Part shown: positions 15,551 to 22,896 of the stretch, in pieces
How the letters are laid out: every line of letters starts with the position of its first letter
Position numbering within the stretch: the stretch's first letter is position 1
Assembly: GCA_038323265.1 (NCBI GenBank)
Contig: JBBQGT010000017.1
Coordinates: forward strand, 1 to 33,171
DNA: 33,171 nt
Direction of reading: 5' to 3'
Origin: PNKC01 sp038323265
Lineage (GTDB): Bacteria > Chloroflexota > Dehalococcoidia > Tepidiformales > Tepidiformaceae
Notes under the pieces: model-generated
What the model saw: only the letters and a program-made list of their open reading frames with translations
What the model was told of the DNA's origin: nothing
Database searches by the model: none
Translations under genes and position numbers: made by a program

Positions 15551-16147
15551 CTACCGCCTTGCGCACTCTACGACAGCGCCGAAGCCCCCAACTGGCTCTT
15601 CGCGACCGCCGGGGAATACGGCTACCACCGAAATTTGGTAACTGTTCCGCTGCAAGCAGGTAGCGACATCTGCGGTGAGGTAGGGCCGATCACTCACCGG
15701 GAAGATGAATTCGACTTCGTTCGGCGACGTGGTGTATGTGAATACCTCGCCGCTTTGGCTACGCGACTCGCTGTTTTGGCTATACGAAAGGGTGATCCGA
15801 AACCCCGCCTCTCCCGCGAACCGGTCCACCCAAGCCACACAGAACGGGCCAAGGCCGGTTCCCTGGACCGCTCCCTGGCCGCGGCCTTCTCCTTCCGGAG
15901 GCTTGCAGTTTGGTCCGGAAGGCGCAACGGGAATGGCTGTCGGGCTGGAGGTGGCGAAAGCGATCGTGGGCTGAATGAGCTTCCGCGTCGCCAAAGGCGC
16001 CTCCGTGGGCGTTGCCGGTTGGGCAACCCTCGTTGGCTCGTTGGTGCAGCCGCCCAACGCTAACAACGCAAATGCGAATGCCCATCCCAGGCGACGAACG
16101 ACGTTCGCCGCCGGGGCTTCGTGAGGCATAACTGACCAGCCGCGCAT
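15551..16147 (-). CDS. Putative secreted lipoprotein
   Basis: The 198-residue protein has a basic N-region (NVVRRL), a hydrophobic stretch and a lipobox LLALGGC with Cys34 as the predicted lipid-modified residue. A Pro/Thr/Ala-rich spacer (TPTEAPLATRK...) is followed by a small globular region with three further cysteines (FCVAW, ATCLQ, VECARR) and beta-rich sequence (RITLSYSQN, NEVEFIFPV). No family is recognised. The ATG overlaps the upstream gene's stop (TGATG), so it is translationally coupled to the membrane-anchored protein and probably to the metalloprotease unit. A second ATG at 16129 is also possible. Confidence 0.75.
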   Translation of the reverse strand: MRGWSVMPHEAPAANVVRRLGWAFAFALLALGGCTNEPTRVAQPATPTEAPLATRKLIQPTIAFATSSPTAIPVAPSGPNCKPPEGEGRGQGAVQGTGLGPFCVAWVDRFAGEAGFRITLSYSQNSESRSQSGEVFTYTTSPNEVEFIFPVSDRPYLTADVATCLQRNSYQISVVAVFPGGREEPVGGFGAVVECARR

Positions 16148-16809
16148 CAGTTACGCTTTGGCGCCGAAGGTTCGTCGGCGGGGTGGCCGACTGGCGAACG
16201 ACCGGCCCAACCAGCGGCACGCGATAGGGCTTCGCCCAGCTTGGCACCGTCGTTCGCTGTTGAGGCGCGAACGTAGAGTGCGGTGGAAACCTCTGCACAA
16301 ACGTCGGAAGTCTCATCGCAAGCGAACTCGTACGGCATTCGCACCGAACCATTCTTTCCCATAACGCTCGACGCAGAAGAATCGCTCAGGACGAACAACT
16401 TTATGTTGTATGGCGAGGCAGTGGACACAGACTCCGCCCGCACACTTTCGCCGTATTTGGTGCCGGGCCTCGGCCCCTGAAAGCCGTGCGGACACGTGGT
16501 TCCTACAGAGATGCCACCGAAAGCGGGTAGCTGCGCGCCGCCAGTCGCGCTGTGTAGGCCGCGAGTCTCGTCGTAATGAGTCTTGAGAACAGCGGATGCG
16601 CCCTTGGCGACGGAAGCAATCGTGTTCTGAGCGCTCGAAACATCCACACCGGCTGAGGGCTCGACAGCGACGCAGATGCTCAGCTGCTCGAAGGAGGGGG
16701 GTGAGTCCGTCGCGATTCCAGATGCGGCGAAAACAAGCCACGACAAGATTGCGGCGAATACGGATCCTGATACTATCAGTCGTAAAGGGTAACGTTGTGG
16801 TTGTTGCAT
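16147..16809 (-). CDS. Membrane-anchored or secreted protein of unknown function
   Basis: I place the start at the ATG at 16809, with AGGAAG about nine bases ahead; the frame is open to 16920, but those extra codons overlap the protease gene and are not protein-like. The 220-residue product has one N-terminal hydrophobic segment (RLIVSGSVFAAILSWLVFAASGIA), then an exported domain with paired cysteines (SICVAVEP, TTCPHGF, FACDETSDVCAEV). ICVAVEPSAG and TKYGESVRAESV suggest a folded beta/alpha domain but I recognise no family. It sits between the metalloprotease and the lipoprotein, overlapping the latter by one base, so the three are likely made together and act outside the membrane. Confidence 0.72.
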   Translation of the reverse strand: MQQPQRYPLRLIVSGSVFAAILSWLVFAASGIATDSPPSFEQLSICVAVEPSAGVDVSSAQNTIASVAKGASAVLKTHYDETRGLHSATGGAQLPAFGGISVGTTCPHGFQGPRPGTKYGESVRAESVSTASPYNIKLFVLSDSSASSVMGKNGSVRMPYEFACDETSDVCAEVSTALYVRASTANDGAKLGEALSRAAGWAGRSPVGHPADEPSAPKRN

Positions 16810-16835
16810 CGAAACACTTCCTGTAGTAGCGCTCT

Positions 16836-17528
16836 TTAGTGAGCTGGCATCATGTTGTTGACGACGCTGTCTTTGTCGGCCTGATTTGGCCACAGTACAT
16901 ATGGTGGCTGCGGAGAGCAATAATCCAATTGGTGCATGATGCTGATTCCACAGTCCGCCCCTCCTCCGTCCAACAAGCCAAGAACATGTCCGAACTCATG
17001 ATTGATGGTGGCGGTAGCCGAATCGGACGAGAGCGGGTTCACGTGAAATGTCTTTAGCCACACCACGCCTTGAAAGTAATCTTTGATTTGGCTGTTTACA
17101 TAGTATGGCCAGGCAAATTTTACACACGACACTTCGAAGCCGCATACAGAGGTAGTCGAAGATATGATTGACAGCCTGACTTCCACATCACTGTCGTTGG
17201 GGATGTATGATTCACAGGAGTACGCTGTCGGCCAGATATCGACGTTTCCGGACCCAATGCCATCCCACCCTGCATTGTAAATGAGCGTCTGAAGTTTAGC
17301 TTGCAATGCTTCGGTCGTGATAACACTGTAGTCGTATGATTGGGCACAGTAGTCTTCATCCCATAGTCCATGGTTTGGTGACGACCAGTGAAGCCCATAA
17401 ATATGCTGAGTATCAGATTGGGGGTGGGCGTGCGAAGCATCGGCCGCCTGGTACGGAAGTCCCAACCATGGAACTGCGGCGATAGTGAGCCCTATTACGA
17501 TGGCGAGAATCGAAGTCAGCTTCTTCAT
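16836..17528 (-). CDS. Secreted zinc metalloprotease (metzincin-like)
   Basis: The 230-residue protein has a signal peptide (MKKLTSILAIVIGLTIAAVPW, cleavage likely near 30) and the zinc motif HEFGHVLGLLD: His177, Glu178, His181 and Asp187 give HExxHxxGxxD. Asp as third ligand is known from snapalysin-type (M7) enzymes; most metzincins use His. SIMH near 196-199 can serve as the Met-turn. Six cysteines (61, 105, 129, 135, 193, 204) suggest disulphides after export. The start has AGGAG seven bases ahead. Base composition is visibly poorer in GC than in the genes around it, with A/T-ending codons, a sign of recent acquisition or relaxed selection. A LuxR-type gene lies 66 bases upstream in the same direction and could control it. 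Confidence 0.85.
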   Translation of the reverse strand: MKKLTSILAIVIGLTIAAVPWLGLPYQAADASHAHPQSDTQHIYGLHWSSPNHGLWDEDYCAQSYDYSVITTEALQAKLQTLIYNAGWDGIGSGNVDIWPTAYSCESYIPNDSDVEVRLSIISSTTSVCGFEVSCVKFAWPYYVNSQIKDYFQGVVWLKTFHVNPLSSDSATATINHEFGHVLGLLDGGGADCGISIMHQLDYCSPQPPYVLWPNQADKDSVVNNMMPAH

Positions 17529-17594
17529 CAGGGTGCTCCTAGTCGATTGGCCACGATTCTACTTCAAGGTCTCTGGACAAGGAATCCGTACTGG

Positions 17595-17801
17595 CTACTG
17601 ATCTTTGCGTTGCCACAGCCGTGCCGCTTCGCGCCGGTTCGCCACGCCCAGCTTTTGAAGGATGTGGGCTACGTGCGAATCGACTGTCCTCACGCTCAAG
17701 ACAAGTGCGGCGGCAATCTCCTGGTCTGTACGGAAGTCAGCCAATAGTTCGAGCACTTCCCATTCTCGTGGAGTCAGGTCACTCGAATCGCCGTCTGGCA
17801 T
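17595..17801 (-). CDS. Small LuxR-type helix-turn-helix regulator
   Basis: From the ATG at 17801 (GGAG seven bases ahead) the product is only 68 residues and is essentially one GerE/LuxR DNA-binding domain: LTPREWEVLELLADFRTDQEIAAALVLSVRTVDSHVAHILQKLGVANRREAARLW is spread over nearly the full length. There is no receiver or ligand domain. The frame remains open upstream to 18002, but that part overlaps the start of the permease gene on the other strand and is not protein-like. It heads the minus-strand set with the metalloprotease and is divergent from the permease, so it may regulate either. A free-standing LuxR domain could act as a GerE-like regulator. Confidence 0.82.
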   Translation of the reverse strand: MPDGDSSDLTPREWEVLELLADFRTDQEIAAALVLSVRTVDSHVAHILQKLGVANRREAARLWQRKDQ

Positions 17802-17913
17802 ACCGCTTCTCCAGGTCCGCCCCCGTCGCCCCACTGTATGCTTCGTCGAGATCGGCGCACAAGTCGACTTTTGTAATTTCTGACCCGCGAGCCGGTTCCC
17901 GCGTACGCACCGT

Positions 17914-20900
17914 ATGATTCCGCGCATGGGACCACTTTTGCCTCTGGCCATCCGCAGGAGCCTCGCCGGCCGCGGGATGATGGCGGTGATGGCGCTCGGC
18001 ATCGTGGTGGCGGCTGTCCTACTGGCCAGCGCGCCAATCTACGCGCGGGCGATGTCCGACCTGGGGCTGCGCTTTCTTATCGCCGATGAGCTGAACGGCC
18101 GGTATTCGGTGTGGGTGAATCTCGATGAAGTGCCAGTCGCTTCGCCAGACGGGGCAGGGCTGAAGCAAGCTGTCGAGAAGCAGATCAACGGGCGGACGGG
18201 TTGGTACGCCGATTCGGTGGCCCGCGGGATCACACTCGGCAAGTTCAATTTGCTCGAAGCGGCGCCGAGCCCGTCAGGCAAGCCAATCCTCGGTCAACCG
18301 CAGTCGTTGACTGGCTATGAAGGTCACGTGCGGGTCGTCTCCGGTCGCTTGCCGGCGAAGGCGGACGGCCAGATGGAAGTGGCGATGGGCGCGCCAGCAG
18401 CGAAGGCCAGCGGACTGAAAGTGGGCGACAACTTCGTGCTTCAGGACCTGGTGGACACGTGTGTGCGGCACTTCCAGGCCGATATGAACGCCCCACCGCC
18501 GCCACCCTGCGATCCAACGGCGACGTTCGCTTTTCAGTTTCCGGCAGTGTTGACGGGGATTATCGAGCCAACACGGCCAACAGAACTCTGGTGGGCGCTT
18601 GGCGCGTCGCGCTTCTTCGACCTGATCGGCCAGCCCACGCCGGAACCGGCGATCGCCCCGATGTTCGCGGACGAATCGGCGTTGGTGGCGTTCGCGGCGA
18701 AGAATTTCCCGTCGTACCGCTCCGCGGTGGCGTGGTTTGTGTACACAAATGGGGACGCACTGAACCACGCCAACTACGAACGGGCCCGCGCGGATATGGA
18801 CGCGCTGCGTCTGGAGCTGGAGCCGTTGCAGGCACTCGTTTCGCACCCGCTGCGAGAGACACTCGACAACTACACCAAGACCTCGACGTTCCAGCAGAAG
18901 CCGTTGACGATAATGCTGCTGCAGATCACGGCGATCGCGCTGTTCTATGTGGCGATCGTTGCGGCCCTGCTGATCGAACGGCAGGCGGCGGAGATCGCCT
19001 TGCTGCGAAGCCGCGGGGCGAGCATGGGGCAGGTGCTGTTGCTGTTCGCCATCCAGGGGTTGCTGATCGGCATCCCGGCGATCCTGGCGGCGCCGTTCCT
19101 TGCTGCGGGGGCCACGGCTTTGCTCGGGTTCACCCCGATGTTTACTGGAGTTTCGAACGATTCATTGCTGCCGGTGGGCGTGCCGCCGTTGGCCTTCGCG
19201 ATGGCTGCAGGTGGGGTGCTGCTTTCGCTCATCGCCTTCATCGTGCCTGGCGCAATCGTCGCGAAAAAGAGCGCAACCACGCTGCGCCGGGCACAGGCGA
19301 GGCCTGCCGCTTCGTTCATCCAACGCTACTTCATTGACATTGGGCTGGCGGCAGCGGCCGTCCTGCTGCTGTTCGAACTGCGCCAGAAGGGCTCGGTGTT
19401 CACGCCTTCGGCGACCGGCGGGCTAAGCAGCGACCCGCTGTTGCTGGCGTCACCGGCGCTGCTCATTGGAGCGGCGGCAGCGCTCATCTTGCGCTTCTAT
19501 CCGTTGCTTCTGCGGCTCGTCTCGCGGCTGACCCAGGCGACCAGTGGGCCAGTTGTTTCGCTTGGTTTGTGGCAAGTGGTGCGGGCGCCCGCGCAGTACA
19601 CGCAGCTCACGCTCCTTTTGATGATGGCTGTGGCCGTAGGCACGTTCGCGGCGAGCTACACGGCTACCGTCGACCGATCGTACCGGGATCGCGCCGGCTA
19701 CGAATCGGGCACCGACTTGCGGGCGAGCGGCAGCATCCAGGGTGCGATGCCCGGCGACCCAACCGAGCGCGACAAGGCGCTGGCGGAGATACCAGGGGTG
19801 AACCTCGCCACTTCCGCCTACCGTTCGACGGCATCACTCGCGAGCTCCGGCCAGGGAGGTCAGGCGTTCCAGATCCTTGCCGTGGACCCGGCCGCCGCCG
19901 CGAAGATGTTGTGGACGCGCGATGACCTGGCGGACGATTCGTTGCCAACCGTACTGCGCACGATCGAAAGCGACATCCCCGCTCCAGGACGCACTCTGGC
20001 GGGCAAGCCCACATCCCTCTCGATCTGGGTGAACGGTGGACCGGAGATGGCCGGGGTTAGCCTGTGGGTACGGGTTCGCGAGACTCACGGGCAGTTCATC
20101 CTCGTGCAGATGGGCGAACTGGACACTGGGCGCCAGTGGAAGCAGTTGACTGCCGAATTTGGGACGAAGTTTACGGGCGAGCCCGGATATCCGCTGACGC
20201 TCGCATCTATCCTCGTGAGCGAGCCGAACGGACGGTTCGGAATCGCCTATCCGCCGCTCTACCTGGACGATATCACCGTGAGCGACGCAGCCGGGGCGGT
20301 GAGCGTAGCGGAAGACTTCGAAGGACCATCGCGGTGGTCTTCGTTCGAAACACGCGACAAGACACCCGACGTTTTCGCCGTTGCCCCCGAGCAGGTACAC
20401 GGCGGGAAAGCGGCCGGAAAGTTGTCGTTCCACACCGGATCGTCGAAAGACCCGCGCGGGATTTTCGTCACCGGCCAGATCACGCCAATCCCTGCCATCG
20501 TGAGTAAGAGCTTCGCGAACAGTACAGGGCTTCACACCGGAACAACGGGACTCGCCGTGACCGACACGAACGCCCTCATCCCCATTGCCGTAAAGGGGGA
20601 ATTCGACCTCTTCCCAACGACGAACTCGGCGATCGGGCCCGTGGTCGTGGTCAATCGCGACCTGATGATGCTCTGGGCGGACACCGCGAACTTCCTCGGA
20701 CGGGGGACGTTGGGTTCGAATGAAGAGTGGCTGACGTTGGTGCCAGACGCGGACTTGGAAACGATCAAGAGGACGCTGAAGGAGTCGAAGTGGGGGCTCG
20801 ACCGCACGGTAAGCCTGCAGGAAACGCTGCGGCGAAACGAGAAGAACCCACTCATCGCGGCGGGCGGGAGTGGGATTTTGGTGCTGGCCTTCGTTGCCGT

Positions 20901-21282
20901 GATGGCGCTCGTGGCCGCGGGACTGCTGGCATCCTTGCGGGCGGCGGTGGCGCGAAGACGGGCGGAGTTCGCGCTGGTTCATGCGATGGGCTTCTCGCGG
21001 CTTCAGCTCTTCAGGATGCTGGCCCTGGAATACACAGTGGTGTTCGTCGCGGGGACCGGTGCGGGGGCGATTCTTGGGCTATTCCTTGGACGCCAGATGC
21101 TCACTTTTCTCGATGTCACGGAGGACGGGGCGAAAGTGGAGCCGCCGTTCATCCTCGTCACCCAGTGGCTGCTCGTCGGGGTGGGCGTGGTGTTGGTGCT
21201 GGGCATTTTCGTCGCCGCTTTGACGCTCGCGACGCGCACGGTGAACCGTACGTCGGATGCCCAGGCGCTGCGGGTGGAGTGA
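17914..21282 (+). CDS. Large FtsX-like ABC transporter permease
   Basis: The 1122-residue protein has about ten membrane segments: one near 22-45, then a large extracytoplasmic region (about 50-325). A first FtsX-type bundle follows (about 328-450, with ERQAAEIALLRSRGAS as the cytosolic coupling helix), with further segments near 470-585. A second extracytoplasmic region spans about 590-975, and a C-terminal FtsX bundle 985-1110 contains ARRRAEFALVHAMGFS. This double-FtsX architecture is that of MacB/LolE-like permeases that move lipids, peptides or lipoproteins or work as mechanotransmitters. No ATP-binding subunit is adjacent: the next gene converges 13 bases away and the upstream gene is divergent. 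The start could be the ATG at 17914 or the one at 17926; neither has a clear ribosome site. Confidence 0.88.
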   Translation: MIPRMGPLLPLAIRRSLAGRGMMAVMALGIVVAAVLLASAPIYARAMSDLGLRFLIADELNGRYSVWVNLDEVPVASPDGAGLKQAVEKQINGRTGWYADSVARGITLGKFNLLEAAPSPSGKPILGQPQSLTGYEGHVRVVSGRLPAKADGQMEVAMGAPAAKASGLKVGDNFVLQDLVDTCVRHFQADMNAPPPPPCDPTATFAFQFPAVLTGIIEPTRPTELWWALGASRFFDLIGQPTPEPAIAPMFADESALVAFAAKNFPSYRSAVAWFVYTNGDALNHANYERARADMDALRLELEPLQALVSHPLRETLDNYTKTSTFQQKPLTIMLLQITAIALFYVAIVAALLIERQAAEIALLRSRGASMGQVLLLFAIQGLLIGIPAILAAPFLAAGATALLGFTPMFTGVSNDSLLPVGVPPLAFAMAAGGVLLSLIAFIVPGAIVAKKSATTLRRAQARPAASFIQRYFIDIGLAAAAVLLLFELRQKGSVFTPSATGGLSSDPLLLASPALLIGAAAALILRFYPLLLRLVSRLTQATSGPVVSLGLWQVVRAPAQYTQLTLLLMMAVAVGTFAASYTATVDRSYRDRAGYESGTDLRASGSIQGAMPGDPTERDKALAEIPGVNLATSAYRSTASLASSGQGGQAFQILAVDPAAAAKMLWTRDDLADDSLPTVLRTIESDIPAPGRTLAGKPTSLSIWVNGGPEMAGVSLWVRVRETHGQFILVQMGELDTGRQWKQLTAEFGTKFTGEPGYPLTLASILVSEPNGRFGIAYPPLYLDDITVSDAAGAVSVAEDFEGPSRWSSFETRDKTPDVFAVAPEQVHGGKAAGKLSFHTGSSKDPRGIFVTGQITPIPAIVSKSFANSTGLHTGTTGLAVTDTNALIPIAVKGEFDLFPTTNSAIGPVVVVNRDLMMLWADTANFLGRGTLGSNEEWLTLVPDADLETIKRTLKESKWGLDRTVSLQETLRRNEKNPLIAAGGSGILVLAFVAVMALVAAGLLASLRAAVARRRAEFALVHAMGFSRLQLFRMLALEYTVVFVAGTGAGAILGLFLGRQMLTFLDVTEDGAKVEPPFILVTQWLLVGVGVVLVLGIFVAALTLATRTVNRTSDAQALRVE

Positions 21283-21295
21283 GTGGGGCGTTGCC

Positions 21296-22816
21296 CTAGG
21301 GCGTCTCGTCTTCGTATTCGAACCCGCCCGCGGTCCGGCCGTATCGTTCGGCCAACTCACGAAGCCAGGCGGTGCGTGCGGGGTGGACCTGCTCCCATTG
21401 AAATCGCCACGTCCAGTTGCCTTCCGGCTCGCCCGGCCGGTTCATGCGCGCTTCGTTGCCAAGCTGAAGCACGTCCTGCATCGGGATGATCGCCAGGTCC
21501 GCTACTGATTCGTACGCCAACCGCACCATGTCGCTGACGATGTCCGAACCATCCCGCCCGAGATATCGCAGTACGTTTCCGCGTTCCCATTCGCCTAGTG
21601 CGCGAAACCAGCCGAGCGTGGTGTCGTTGTCGTGCGTGCCCGTGTAAGCCACCAGCCCGCGCACATGGTTGTGCGGCAGGTACGGATTTCGCCAGTCATC
21701 TCCAAAGGCAAACTGCAGCACGGCCATTCCCGGGTAGCCCAGGCCATCGCGCAGCGCCCGCACAGCAGGAGTGATCAAACCGAGGTCTTCGACGATGATT
21801 GGCAGCTTGCCGAAGCGCGCTTCCAGGCTATCGAAAAGCCCCCGGCCGGGGCCCGGGTTCCAGGCCCCGTTCACGGCAGTGAGCTCATCCCCCGGAATCT
21901 CCCATGCGGATTCGAATCCGCGGAAATGGTCCAACCGCACCGCATCAACCATTTCGAAGGTGCGGCTCAGGCGCGCCGCCCACCACTGATAATCCGTCAT
22001 CTGTGCCTGCGCCCAATCGTAGACCGGATTGCCCCAGCGCTGCCCTGTGCTTGAAAAGGCGTCCGGCGGCACCCCGGCGATGACCAGAGGGTTTGCGTGG
22101 TCATCCAGCTTGAATAGTTGCGGATGCGCCCATACGTCGGCGCTGTCCCGGTCCACAAAGATCGGGATATCGCCAATCAGCTGAATGCCGCGCTCGTTGG
22201 CATAGGACCTCAGGAACGCCCACTGCCGGGCGAACGAAAGTTGCAGGAACTCCTGGTAGCGCACTTCTTCCAGCAGGTCACTCGTCAACCCCCGGTCGCG
22301 AACCGTGGATGCCGACCGATGCTCTTTCGGCCACTCCCACCAGGGATCCCCCGTCGCTGCGCGCAGGGCCGCGAAGGCCGAGTAGCTGGCGAGCCAGGCG
22401 GTCGCGCCCCGAAACGATTGAAGTTGCTCCTCGCCGCCCTGCTCCATGAAGCGGTTGAACGCCAACCGAAGCAGCGGTTCGCGGGAAGCCTCTCGCGCCG
22501 CATAGTCGATCCGGTCACTTGGCCCTGGGACCGCTGGCAGTTCGTCCACCCCCTCGAGCCAGCCGCGTTCACGGAACTCCTCGAGGGAAAGCAACATTGG
22601 GTCGCCGGCGAAGGCCGAGCGCGAGGCGTACGGAGAATTGCCTGGCCCCGGTGGCCCGAGCGGCATAATCTGCCAGGCCGTCTGGCCGGCATCCCGCAGG
22701 AAGTCCACGAAGTGATACGCCTCCGGCCCAAGCCCTCCGGTGCCGGGCAACGAAGTGGGGTGAAGCAACACTCCCGCCCGCCGTGGATTTCTCGTAGCCT
22801 GGCCAGTCTCACTCAT
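21296..22816 (-). CDS. malQ: 4-alpha-glucanotransferase (GH77 amylomaltase)
   Basis: The 506-residue protein has the GH77 hallmarks: RAGVLLHPTSLPG at the N-terminus, WQIMPLGPPG...SPYAS, the nucleophile region VRLDHFRGFES, the acid/base region IIVEDLGLITP and the TGTHDNDTT segment. It disproportionates maltodextrins and acts in glycogen or maltose metabolism in the cytoplasm. The ATG at 22816 fits the family N-terminus; the frame extends ten codons to a TTG at 22846, which would run through a hairpin. It follows transketolase in the same direction with an 80-base gap, so both may share a transcript. Its end converges with the permease. Confidence 0.95.
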   Translation of the reverse strand: MSETGQATRNPRRAGVLLHPTSLPGTGGLGPEAYHFVDFLRDAGQTAWQIMPLGPPGPGNSPYASRSAFAGDPMLLSLEEFRERGWLEGVDELPAVPGPSDRIDYAAREASREPLLRLAFNRFMEQGGEEQLQSFRGATAWLASYSAFAALRAATGDPWWEWPKEHRSASTVRDRGLTSDLLEEVRYQEFLQLSFARQWAFLRSYANERGIQLIGDIPIFVDRDSADVWAHPQLFKLDDHANPLVIAGVPPDAFSSTGQRWGNPVYDWAQAQMTDYQWWAARLSRTFEMVDAVRLDHFRGFESAWEIPGDELTAVNGAWNPGPGRGLFDSLEARFGKLPIIVEDLGLITPAVRALRDGLGYPGMAVLQFAFGDDWRNPYLPHNHVRGLVAYTGTHDNDTTLGWFRALGEWERGNVLRYLGRDGSDIVSDMVRLAYESVADLAIIPMQDVLQLGNEARMNRPGEPEGNWTWRFQWEQVHPARTAWLRELAERYGRTAGGFEYEDETP

Positions 22817-22829
22817 CGGAACCCCGGTC

Positions 22830-22845
22830 TGGTTCGGTCGAACCA
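22830..22845 (-). promoter_or_regulatory. Hairpin in the malQ leader
   Basis: TGGTTC and GAACCA form a six-base perfect stem (seven with the inner C-G pair) around a four-base loop, 14 bases before the malQ ATG. No T-run follows. It could hinder ribosome access or separate tkt and malQ expression; it is a small structure and may be chance. Confidence 0.3.
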
Positions 22846-22896
22846 AGATTATGGTCGCAAGTGGCGCGCTAGAGGCACATCCCGAGAAGGGCGGGT

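Noticed and set aside
19834..20982. 382-codon minus-strand frame inside the permease
   Set aside because: It is a shadow of the permease gene with Arg/His-rich composition and no recognisable domain.
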